DNA of 64,000 bases from Daphnia carinata. Taxonomy: Eukaryota > Arthropoda > Branchiopoda > Diplostraca > Daphniidae. Under the pieces are notes generated by a model. The model saw nothing but the letters and a program-made list of their open reading frames with translations. It had not been told where the DNA came from and did not search any database. The position numbers were made by a program, and so were the translations under genes. Position 1 is the first letter of the stretch, and each line of letters begins with the position of its first letter. This document shows positions 13,619 to 24,513 of the stretch, piece by piece. The stretch spans positions 7,726,679-7,790,678 of the forward strand of contig NC_081337.1 in assembly GCF_022539665.2 (NCBI RefSeq), given 5' to 3'.

Positions 13619-13626
13619 TATCGATA
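13619..13626. promoter_or_regulatory. DRE-like palindrome TATCGATA
   Basis: This is an exact match to the DREF/BEAF-type core known from insect promoters and insulators, with a second ATCGAT seven bases upstream (13611-13616). It sits in the homopolymer-poor stretch 13090-14200, about 2.5 kb upstream of the dac start codon. A regulatory or boundary role is inference. Confidence 0.3.
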
Positions 13627-14257
13627 ACGAAGCGTTCGTATGAAAGTTGTGGTTATATACGGGCTTCTCCTGGCAGTGTTTATCAGCCAAATGAGTCGGG
13701 TCATTCAAAAACATGAATAGCCATAATGAAAAAAATGTGCCGATACCGTGAGAAATCGAAGCTCTGACGGATGTCAGAGAAGAAACGTCATGTAATTACG
13801 ATACTCGATCAATCGATGGCACAAATGATGGGGGAATCAGTCCATAGGTGTACGTCTGCAAAAACGATCGATTCATCTATCCAGATTTTTACCTAAGAGG
13901 CAGTGCTGTTGCGAGCTGAGCAGGTTACAATTAAAACGCACTGAATGCGATGCTGTCAAAACCATCAGCGTGAAAAATGCGCATAGTGAATTCGGGAAAA
14001 CGACAACCAATCGATAAACGGATGAGCCTCGCACTCATAGCGAGCCGTCTCAGTTCAACTCTCTTCCATTTCATGTCCTGTTCTTCTATCTAGATAATAC
14101 CGTTTCTCCACCTGTGATTCGTTAAGTTAAAGTACATATTTTCCTTCAGCCGAGAGGGACGCAGCCATTGTCAACAACGTCGCTATAGTGGTGACGTAAA
14201 TGTTGTGCGAGCTAAAAATAAAAAATGAAACGATAATGGAAAGCGAAAATGTATAGG

Positions 14258-14259
<2 letters not shown>

Positions 14260-14293
<34 letters not shown>
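14260..14293 (+). repeat. Long poly-A run
   Basis: About 34 consecutive A residues, one of the longest A runs in the window, with no nearby retrotransposon coding sequence or target-site duplication that I can see. Confidence 0.85.
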
Positions 14294-14296
<3 letters not shown>

Positions 14297-14757
14297 TAAA
14301 AGAAGGCGGTAAAGATGTCGCCGATTTTCGATAGCGGGACTAGCGGTCCGGCGGTTTTTCCCGGTGGACAGAAGAACCAATGGGACTGTGCATTTCTATC
14401 CTTCTTCACAGTCGAACAAGTCGGATTGTGCATCCAATGGGAGAAGGAATAAGGCGGGATTAACGGAAAGGAGTTGGGCCGGCGCAGAGGGTAGAGGGTT
14501 CGGCCTTCTTTTATATTCTATACCCTTTTCCTTTTTGCGGCCGTTTGAGGGACAGAGAAAAGCAGACTCACGAATTCCATTTCGAAGCTATTGCATAGAG
14601 ACACTACAATTATGCGCAACACACACACACACACAAAAGCAAAGCAGAGAGAAAGAGGATTGTGGGTGGATGGGTGTTTTTTTTTTTTTTTTTTTGGCTG
14701 GACCGTTTCGTGCTTCGTGTCACAACGATGATGTACGCTGCGCAGCATACAAACAAT

Positions 14758-14965
14758 GAATCAAGAAAAAAAAAAAAGGAAAATAGAGAAAGAAATGAAG
14801 AAGAAGACGCTCAAAGAGGAAAAAGAAAAGGGGGGGGAGGAGGAAGATAAGGAGGAGGAAAAATTAAAAAAAAAAAAGAAAGAAAATAAAAATATGGGAG
14901 GGGGGGTGTGTGTAGGAAGAAGGGAGGAAATCGTGGGAAAATGACGGAAAGAAAAAAAAAAGGTT
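14758..14965 (+). repeat. Purine-rich tract (about 200 bases)
   Basis: The plus strand is almost entirely A and G over roughly 200 bases (14758-14965), with few pyrimidine interruptions, and contains A and G runs of up to 12. Long homopurine-homopyrimidine tracts of this type can form triplex (H-DNA) structures, but no such role is shown here. Confidence 0.7.
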
Positions 14966-15396
14966 GCGCAGTCGGCGTTGGTAGCGTGCCGAATCCGTCG
15001 GTGCGACTGTGGGAGGTCGGCAACCCGAAGAAGGAGGGTGCGATTGGAGATGTGATCTTCTGGTTGGTTGCCGATTGGGGCCGTCCTCAGCTAACGAATT
15101 GAACGGCCCCTACGGCGCAATGGCCACCGCCCCGTTCAACTGCGTTTGGGCCAGCCTTTTTTTTTTTTTTGTTCTTTTTCCTGCGGATGGCATAAACCAG
15201 AGAACTGCCTCTTCTTACCTCTCTTCGTTTTTCTCTTTCTAAAACACGCCCATTTGATTTCGTCTTGCCCTTCTTTCCTCTTGCTTTTGACTTTGGCTGT
15301 GTGGCGCTAGCTGCTCTGCTGGGCTACCTTTGTCGTGCCTCCCCATCTGCGATTGCCTCCCTTGCTTGAGTTGAAGCGGCCAGTCGGACTCTGGAC

Positions 15397-15402
15397 TCAG
15401 TC
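15397..15402 (+). promoter_or_regulatory. Candidate dac initiator TCAGTC
   Basis: Matches the arthropod initiator consensus TCAGTY, with the putative +1 A at 15399. The sequence around +28 does not match a good downstream promoter element, and there is no clear TATA box. If used, the 5' UTR would be about 710 nt. Weak, motif-only evidence. Confidence 0.2.
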
Positions 15403-15818
15403 CGAAGCTGATCGTTCTACTGCGTGACTCTCGCGTGCTTCCCTGATTGTTCCCTTTTTTTGCCCGACATACTTTGTTGTTGTTGTTTTGGTGGTGTTTT
15501 TTTTTTCGCTAGTTATCGGACTGAATACGCCATCGCCTAGCGTACGTGCCACTTCTTGCCAAAGTGTCGTGTCGGGACAATAGACGGACGATTGAAGTTG
15601 GTCAAAAACCCCCCAAAAAAACATTTTCAGCTCGCAGAGTGGCCAACTTTCGAGAAAAGAATTCTTTAGCCCCCCCGCGCGCATTCGTTTCACCTGTAGC
15701 CTATCCTTATTTTGACTATCTCTTGTCTCCATATAGACACACACACAGCTTTCATTTGGGTGTGTCATCCTACTTTGTGTCATTTCTTATTTCAACATTT
15801 GGCAGTTGGTAGAAACAT

Positions 15819-15820
<2 letters not shown>

Positions 15821-15850
<30 letters not shown>
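15821..15850 (+). repeat. (GT)15 microsatellite in dac 5' UTR
   Basis: Thirty bases of perfect GT lie about 260 bp upstream of the chosen dac start codon. The repeat lies in the same open frame as the dac coding sequence (it would read Cys-Val), but I treat it as untranslated. Confidence 0.9.
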
Positions 15851-15851
<1 letters not shown>

Positions 15852-16109
15852 CCTTTTGACATCTGTGTGCTGTGTGATTTTGCTGTGCGTGCAATCTGCG
15901 TGACAAGTGAGGACGTACAATCGTACAAAAAAAAAAAAAAAGAAGCAAAACTTGTGGTCCGGGTTTCTCTTGGTTCGAACGTGTGTGTATGTGTGTGCGA
16001 GTGGGCCGAGTGCGATCGAACTCGTCCCTCTGCCAAAGAGAAAGAGTTTGCAGCAAACGTGACCGAGCGGGAAAAAAAATCGACTCTTATTGGGGGGCTT
16101 AGGCGAGAA

Positions 16110-17203
16110 ATGATAACGGCCTCCTCGTCGATCCAGTCGCAAGTGTCGACGGGCAACAAGCTACGTAATTCGCCTCTGTCGTTCAGCATGTCTCTTTCGC
16201 CCGGCGCGGCCAGTTCTGCCAGCCCGGCTTCATCCGTAGCCGATTCGGCAGCTTCAGGAGTTTCGGCAACGGGAGTCGGCAGGTCTGCTACGCCCAGCCC
16301 GGACAGGAACAATTTGTCGTTGGATCACCGTCGCAGTCCAGTAGGTAGATCGCATCACTTGGGTGCCGGACATCCGCACGACCTTTCGTATCCGATTCGC
16401 CGGCCGAGTTCAGCCAACAGCCCGCCCGTTCGTGACAGCCCACCCAGTCGGGAAGCCAACCATTCGGCCGCCCTGCAGGCCTCACTGTCCGGATCGCTTC
16501 ACGGGCCCAGCATGTCGTCGTCCATGTCGTTCGCCGCTCTGCACGCCGCCGCGGCCGCCGCCGCCGCCAATCAGAACGCCCTGCTGCACGGCAAAGGCGG
16601 CCTTCTCAGTGGCATGGGTCCCGGAGTGCCAGTCTCGTTGGCCGGATTGACGGGCATTCCGGGCATGCCGGAAGGATATCACCCAGGACTTTATCTGGGC
16701 CATCCGGCAGCGGCGGCTGCGGCCGCCGCAGCTGCCGCTGCTGCCAACATGCAAAATGCCGAACGTTCTCTTTACGGCCATCATCATCACGGTGGCCACT
16801 CGCACGGCATGCACTCCGGAGGCGGGCACAGCAACAGCCATCATCACAACGACAGATCGCCGTACAGCAGCCACAGCCCGCCGCCCATTTCCAGCACGGA
16901 TCCGACAGCCAACGAGTGCAAGTTGGTCGACTATCGCAATCAAAAGGTGGCTGCTTTCGTCATCCACGGAGAGACAATGCTTTGTCTGCCGCAAGCCTTT
17001 GAGCTCTTCCTCAAGCACCTGGTCGGCGGCCTGCACACCGTTTACACCAAACTCAAGCGGCTGGACATTGTGCCGCTTGTCTGCAACGTCGAGCAGGTCC
17101 GCATTCTGCGCGGCCTCGGTGCCATCCAACCGGGCGTCAATCGCTGCAAGCTGCTCTCCTGCAAAGACTTTGACATCCTCTACAGAGACTGCACCACCGC
17201 CAG
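16110..17203 (+). CDS. dac: dac exon 1: low-complexity N-terminus and Ski/Sno/Dac domain
   Basis: 364 codons plus two bases before donor GTAATA. Residues 1-140 are rich in Ser, Pro and Ala. Ala runs occur at residues 146-153 (8) and 200-212 (13), and a His/Gly-rich segment at about 220-248. DachBox-N begins near residue 269 with NECKLVDYRNQKVAAF and continues through LPQAFELFLKHLVGGLHTVY to CKDFDILYRDC, which is the highly conserved helix-rich DNA-binding fold shared with SKI and SnoN. GC content is much higher than in the surrounding DNA, as expected for coding sequence here. A 244-codon open frame on the opposite strand is a composition shadow. Confidence 0.95.
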
Positions 17204-20200
17204 GTAATAAATACAAGACTTGCCTTATTCATTTGATTTATATTGGCGTATCGCCCATGACGTCGATCTCTAAGTCCCATCGACTTAACACGCGTTAGAG
17301 TTAGTCAACGTAGAGATGATGAGAGTCGATATGTCCAGTCGACCTCTCAACACCGTTCCCAAAATTCTCTCTCTCTCTCTTTTTTTTTTCATCTTTGTTT
17401 TCTTTATTTTTCTTTTCTTTATTTTTGAATCTCCGTGTGTCTGTCGGTCACTCTTTTTTTTTTTTTTTTTTTGGGGGGGGGGGGGGGGGCAGAGGAAGAA
17501 CGGCTTATTATTACAGACTGCGGCATCTTTTCTCTCATCAGATAAGAAGTCCCGAGCCGCTTCCAATATACAGTACGTCAACGGACTCTGATTCCGTCCG
17601 ATAAATCAAACATCTGCTAATGCGCTTCAGGCACAATATGCACCACATTTTCTTTTTTGTCCCGAAAAAAAAAAAAATACACACACACACTATACTCTCC
17701 GCAGCATGGAAGATGGTGCCGAGTCGGTTAGGGGACAGAAGGACAACATAGACCTTTTTTTTTTTTCAAAAAAAAAAAAAAAAAAAGATGTAGAGAAACA
17801 GCATCAGTTGTGATGAGATGGATAACGGTGTATATCCAACTTGAAATCTAGTCGTCATGCGATCCGATGTGAGTCATCTCTGCTTGGCCAGAAACTGCTT
17901 GTTGCCATATGACGGACTGCAGGAACCCTTTAATGAGCCGCGGGAAATTGAATCTCTTTTTGCTCCCGTGTTTACGAAAGCGAGTGCTCTTCGAGTGCTG
18001 ATGGCCGAACTCCGGTCGTCGCTTTTGGGCGAACATTTTCACGACATTCGGTTGCCAGTTGTCATGGATGCCGTCTTCGTACACCGTCCCTCCTTGCTTA
18101 TCGTCTCTGTGCTGGCCAACTTGAATTACCTGACTGCCGTCCCTCTTTTTTGGCCCATCAGTTTTAGGACTGCGCGTGTACACAAATGTCTAAGTTCCGC
18201 GTTTATTTATATCTACATACGACGTCTATCTTAGTGAAGGCTCTTTGTCTCCCGGTTTCAAATCAACCACCTTCCATCCGAGGGGGGCGTAAAAAGCTGA
18301 TGGTATGCAGTATATAAATTACCCGTGTACTAGTCGATCCCTGGGCGTAAGTTGCAAAGCCAATGCAACCGAGTTCGGAGGCTGTGAAGCCAACATCGAG
18401 TGAAAAAAAAAAAAAGAATGAGATTGAGAGATGTGAGTGGAATTACTACAAACACGAAAGAAAGAGGCTGAGGGTGAGGGGAGAGATGAGGAGAAAAAGA
18501 GGGTTGGTTGAAGCGTAGGGATTTAGATGAAAGATTTCCGTCAGAATTGCCTCATTTCTCTCGATCGAGCTCCCTTATGAAACGCTTAGCGTGCTAGCTT
18601 TACACAATACGACCTCACGCACATATAAATAAAGTATGTAATTCGTTTTGTTTTGCTTTTTTTTTTTTTTGTTTTTATTTTTTTCATCAAAATGTCTTGC
18701 ATTGAGGGTTCGGTTGTTTGCAGTGCGGGAGACGAAAAAGAAATCTTATGAGAGAGAATTGAACACAAGAACTAAGCACAGGGTATTATCAAAAAAAAAA
18801 AAAAAAAAAAAAAAGAAGTCTGACGAAACAAAGCAATATAATATTTATTTTTTCATATCGCCAAGGCCTAATAAATAGTGATGACGGTTGGAATTTTCTT
18901 TCTTTTTTTTTTTTTTTTTTTTTGAGAGGGAGGGTTGGCGGTATCCAAACATCTTTGAAACCAATAGCGACGGCATTCTTTTTCCCGTCCGGAACGACAA
19001 AATGTTGGACGGTCCGAGTTCTCGGTGATTTGATCGAGGTAGATGTGCGCGTTTCATATTTGAGGGGGGGGGGGGGGACATGAAAACATGTGTTTTCCAT
19101 CCCCGTCTCTAAGTTGATTATGAATGAAAACTGATATGCAGTCTATTACGGGGTTAGACATGCACAGCTAGGCTACTACAATTTGATTACTTTGGATGTC
19201 GATCGAGGGCAGCGTGGCGTATATATATATAAACATATACAATACATATACACATAGATATACGCATACAGTGTATAGTAGATGAGGGAGCAAGCGGATG
19301 CAACTAGGCGAGAGATGTTAAAGAGAGGGACTAGAGAAGGGGAGGGAGATGGAGGGCTAGGGAGGGAGAGGAGGAGCGTCGAAAGCTCAGATTCTCCTTA
19401 GTAGCCCAGCTCAATTACCAGTAATTAATGATTGGGTTGTTGTCAATTACGAGTCTCTTCCGTCTGCTTTGGATACTATATAGATTTCCCATGTCGAAAT
19501 GAAGCATCGCATCACTTGCCCAAAACTGGTCGCAAAACGCATCTCTACACAATCACTATAGACGGGTCTCGTAGACGTGTAATTTCCTTTGTCGTTCTTC
19601 TGGCTCTCTTAAGAACGCAACACAAAGGGCATTGCAAACATTGTCAACTGCCATGGTCACAGAGATGCTTTCCACTTTCGTTCTACTAATGTTGCTCGTT
19701 AGCCGCTTGTTTTTGATCATCATTGGCCAGCGACGTCGATGTTGTTCACTTGTATCTACATTCCACGCGTATATGTTTTCGCAAATCGTCTGATGTACTG
19801 CACTATTATTATTATTTTTTTTTTTTTTAAAGCGAAACCATTTGACTTTAAATCGGTTCACGAAGAACGTGAACAGCGTACGGGTGGTGGTTGTCGTATG
19901 AATTTTGAGAGCGAGACGTCCCGAAAAAAAAAAAAGCTATTCCATCATATGCCCATAAGCGCAATATAAAACGCGTTTGGCCCAGTCAGTTTTTGTGTCT
20001 GCTCGAAATAGAATAACACATACACCCCATCTTTTTATTTATTTATTTATTTTTTTCATTATTTTGTGTTTTTCTGCCTCCCTCTTTTTTTTTTTTTTTT
20101 CTATCCACCATCACACACCCCCCTCGTTTCCCGCAGTTTTGTCGGCCACAAAGTTTTATGGGCTACGGTCGCGTTTCTGTTTTGTTTTGTTCTCTTTTCT

Positions 20201-23200
20201 CTCTTCTTCTTTTTGTGTGTGTGTCTTTTCTTTTCTTTTTTCTTTTTTTGATGTGAGACAGCCGTGGAAAAGAGAAGCGCGTCGGATATGAATGATCTTA
20301 ATCACGGGGTATGGCACATGATGGGAGTTACGCTTTTTGTTGTTTCGTTTATTTCTCTCTTTCCTATGGCCCCAACGCGAACCCCCTTTTGTGTTTCTGT
20401 TCATTGTCTTTAATGACCGACATGTGAGTTTGGGCAATGTTGGAATTGTTAGATAATAGCCACGAACCAGGGTTATTGTAGACGCGTATGTGCGTGCGTA
20501 AATGTCTAATAGAGGACATGACTATGTAGCGTATAATGTGCAGTACTGTTTTTTTTTTGTTTTGTTTTGTTTTTTTTTTGAAAGAAAAAAGAGCAAGTGT
20601 AACACAGAACAGCGTAGACCGCATTAGAGGCGATACAACGAGGTGTGGCGACTGGTGTATACGCTGTGTGAATAGGCACATTAGGAGGGCGCAAAGCGAG
20701 TAACCGACTGGCGACTGGATGGCCGAGACATAGACAGGAACTGGAATAAGAGCCTACAACGAGCTGATTATTAGTCGAAATGGACGCCGGGAAGTGTGGT
20801 CATTTCACATTGTTTGATCGGCTCGTAAAAAAAAAAAAAAAAGAAACGAAAAAAAAAAAAACCAAACAAAATTAATATGGAATACATTTTCAAATAAAAG
20901 GGAATAATATCTATGGAAAAGGCGAGCCGAAATGGATCGTCAAAGTTTGTGCACCTTCACGTTTCGAGCTGGCACCGCAATTGGAGAACGGCTATTGCCT
21001 CGTCTTCTCGCGGATTCATATAAAAATAAAAACCTGAAATAAAAATGAATATAAAAAAGGGAGGGGGGGGGGGAACTAGAAAACACACACACATACCAAA
21101 GGAAAAAAAAGATAGCCAAAAAAAAAAAACAAAAAAAAACAAAACAGGGAGAGCAAGAAGCGACTTGATTTCAGTAACCGGCGGGACAGTTTTTTGTGGC
21201 ATTTCGTTTTTGTTTTGTTTTTCTTTTACTGAACGGTTAGGGGTCATATAAGAAGCCAAATCAAAGCCAAAATCGTCTGTTTAGAAAAAGAGTAAAAAGC
21301 GGCATTGTAAATTGCACAAGAGAAAGAAAAAAAAAAAATAAAATAAAATAAAAGGAGACAACCAACAAAATGAATAAGACTTCGCCCCGTGGCTTAAGGC
21401 AACAACAAAAATCAAAAGAAGTGAAACAGACGTGCGCAATCGGAAAGGGATAAAAAAAAAAAAAAAAAAAAGACTTGCGTCAGAACATGGACGAATCCAA
21501 TTCAACAACATTAGTAGCAAAGATAAGACCCCCGGCTTTCCGTTGATGATGACGATCAAGTGTTAGCCAACGAACTCCCTCCCCCCCCCCCCCCAACTCT
21601 TTGTTAAAGAAGAAGGCTTTTAATCGTGCAAGATCATAAGAATCACGTCGAGTTGTATTATTTACCAGTGCCATACGCACATGTCTAGATGAAAGATACA
21701 CTCTACACTTTTGGCTTGTTCCACATTTACTTTAATCTTTTTTTTTTTTTTCCCTTCCTTATTCCGCCATTGCCGGCTTGTTCGATTTCGAGGGGCTCGT
21801 CTTTGCCCAACAGATTACGCGTTCCAAGGATAGAGATGACTTGTAACAGCTCCATTCTGCGAACGATTCAGAACAATGAAGTTTTTGAATCAACTCTTTT
21901 TTTTTTTTTTTTTGCTTTCCCTCAGTTTCGACTACGTGACTCTTAGATATATATATATATATATATTTTTAAATAGTTTGAAGTACTATAAGCAGCAGGC
22001 TTTTTTTTTTTTTTAAGTGATGTTATATCCCTTCCTCCCCCGCGTTTCTTTTTAATTTACCATTAAATTTTTTTTTTCATAATTGAAAAGAACATTTTTT
22101 CTATTTGCTTCTCCCCTCTCTCTCTCTCTTTTCTTTTTTTTTTTTCCATCCTCAATACTTCCTCTGCTTATAACATAGACGGTGGGAACAGAAAGTTACT
22201 AGATTAGATAGAGAGATAGATACGAGCATCTGAGTGACAATTCATCGGCTTCATTTCACTCGTTGTCGCTCTTTTCAGCGGCGATGGTGACGTCGAACAA
22301 ATCGTCAGCCGATGACTTGCAACATGTCAACATATTCCATCGTTCCCTCCCGTTGAAGAATTTAACTAAAGGCTACTAGAAATATACAGTTTTGCTTACG
22401 TTAAAAAAATACTGGGGGGAGGGGGGGGGGAAGAAAACAGCAGGGAAAAAAAGGAGAGATCCGGAATGAAGTAATGAATTAAATAACAAACAAAACATAA
22501 TAAAAAATCGTTACTAAAGATAAAAGGGGAAAGAAAAAAAAAAAAAAAAAAAACATTTCTAACCGACTATGACGACAATATCGCCCTATCGGAGAAAATG
22601 TCATAATCACGCCGGTGAAAAAAAAAAAAAAAAAAAAAAAGAGGGGGGGGGGGGGAAAGAATGAGGGGCGGAGTTTTAGTGGCTAGCGGCGCACGCTCGC
22701 AAAAACACGGACAAAGTGTCTTATATACTATCTATCCGGCCGAGTCATCACCGAACACGGTCGAAGCTTTTTGTCGCCATTGAAGCGCGAGCACACGCAC
22801 AGGGGCCCAACTCTTCTTCTATTCATTTGAAAACGTTGTTGATCATTGTCGCCGTGTCGTGTACACAGCCAGAATAACCCGAACTCCATAGAATAGAGCC
22901 AACTCTCGTATATGACGCGAAAATTGTAGGCTCTTTTTCCTATCCACGGACAGATGTCGAGTCGAATCATTTCAACCGTTTCTTTCGTTACGTGTTACAA
23001 GTATATGTATATATCTTTTTTTTTTTTTTTACGTTTCATCAACCTTCCCACCTCCGCCCCATCAAGAAGAAAAAAAAACGAGCATGTTGCTTATAAGAAT
23101 AAAAGCCTGCAAACATTTTTTTTTTTTTTCTGGGTTGTGTTTCAGCATGAGAATGTTTCTTTCCCCCCTCTTGCCGATTGAGGGAAGGTAAAAGGCATAT

Positions 23201-24482
23201 GCCGTATAATAAATAAATGAAATAAAAATATGGGAAGATAAATCGGAAGAATGAACAGGAAAAAAAAAATGAATTGCAGGGAAAGAAAAAGGCGAAATAT
23301 TGTACTAGGTTCGACTATAGGCAATGCACATGAAAAGAGCGAGAAAGAAAGAGAAAGAAAAAAAAAAGTGAGACGGAATCCCTATTGGTATAGAGTGTGA
23401 TTGATATATGGCAATATCAAGTCACTGGTGAAGATGGATGAGATGCGCTGTAAGGGCTAAGGGGTGGTCGCACGGTACGTAAAAGAGGACCAGGACCCAA
23501 CGAGATACGGATTCTTTTCTTTTCTTTTTTTTTTTTTTTTTTTTTTTTTTTTATCCTCACATATTCATATTTATTTTCTTTTGCGTGGATTTTCCAATAA
23601 GCTGCGCGCGCAAACACACACTCTGCATCTGTCATTTTTAGACGAACGCGTCGGGATGTGTATAGAATGATACATCATCGCCAGTACGAACAAAAGGGGG
23701 CATCTATTCGTATATACTGTACATATACATTTTTTTAAATTTTAAGTTGTCATCATTCAGTTAAAATAGGATAAGCGCTGATGCCTTACGTACTAAAAGT
23801 GTTTGATTGAATTAAAAAAAAAAAAAAAGGATCGGACATTTGACGAAATTGGGCCATCACGTTTTGGTCAAGTCATTTTGGGAGAACATTGTTCAGAAAC
23901 AGTTAGGATAGAAAGAGAAAAGAAAACGAAAGAGACACAGACGTACGACGAGAAAAGAAAAAAGGGAATGAGATGGAGGAAAGGCCGGCACATCTTGAAG
24001 ATTTATGTCGACACGACCCTCCAATTAGGGGAGGTGAAAAGGATGGGGAGTGGGAGGGCAGAATGTGGTTATCCTGTGCGGACACACCGACACGGACGCG
24101 CACCGCCACAGACACCAACAGCACACAGGGATGAACTACAAGAAAGACTTGCAAAGCCAGAAGAACCTGGTCTTCTAGTTCTCTCTATTTTTTTTTTTTT
24201 CTTTTTCGTTTCTTCATTTAAAAATCAAGAAAACAAAAGAGGCGGATAGGAAAAAAAACAAAAAAAAAAACAAAAAAAACAAAAGAAAGGGGAAGAAAAA
24301 CTGGATGTTTTGAGAAGAAGATGAGAAAGAAAGAAATCATACGACGAGAAAAGAATATAGTATTATTGGAAACGAAAACAAAACATGCAGACACATCGCT
24401 GGCATTCCTCGAGTCGGCGTGTGCTGGCCCGATACCGCTGTCCGTCCCGTACAAGCTCTTGAAATGAACCAGCGCAAAAGCC

Positions 24483-24513
<31 letters not shown>

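Larger units (their letters stand above)
5432..16109. other. Intergenic region and 5' flank of dachshund
   Basis: About 10.7 kb without a recognised gene. It holds many poly-A/T runs, several G or C runs (6307-6318, 10340-10351, 12272-12286), CA/TG repeats and a purine-only stretch near 14758-14965. Two overlapping open frames at 6365-6711 do not resemble any family I know and are probably chance. A consensus cAMP-response-type octamer TGACGTCA lies at 10386-10393, and 13090-14200 is relatively free of homopolymers. The last part (roughly from 15.4 kb) is likely the dac promoter and 5' UTR. Confidence 0.6.

Noticed and set aside
16482-17216. 244-codon open frame on the minus strand
   Set aside because: It lies entirely opposite the conserved dac exon 1. 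Its composition mirrors GC-rich coding DNA and it matches no family.
17857-18234. 125-codon plus-strand frame with a 111-codon antisense partner
   Set aside because: No recognisable protein, located in dac intron 1, and ends in low-complexity sequence.
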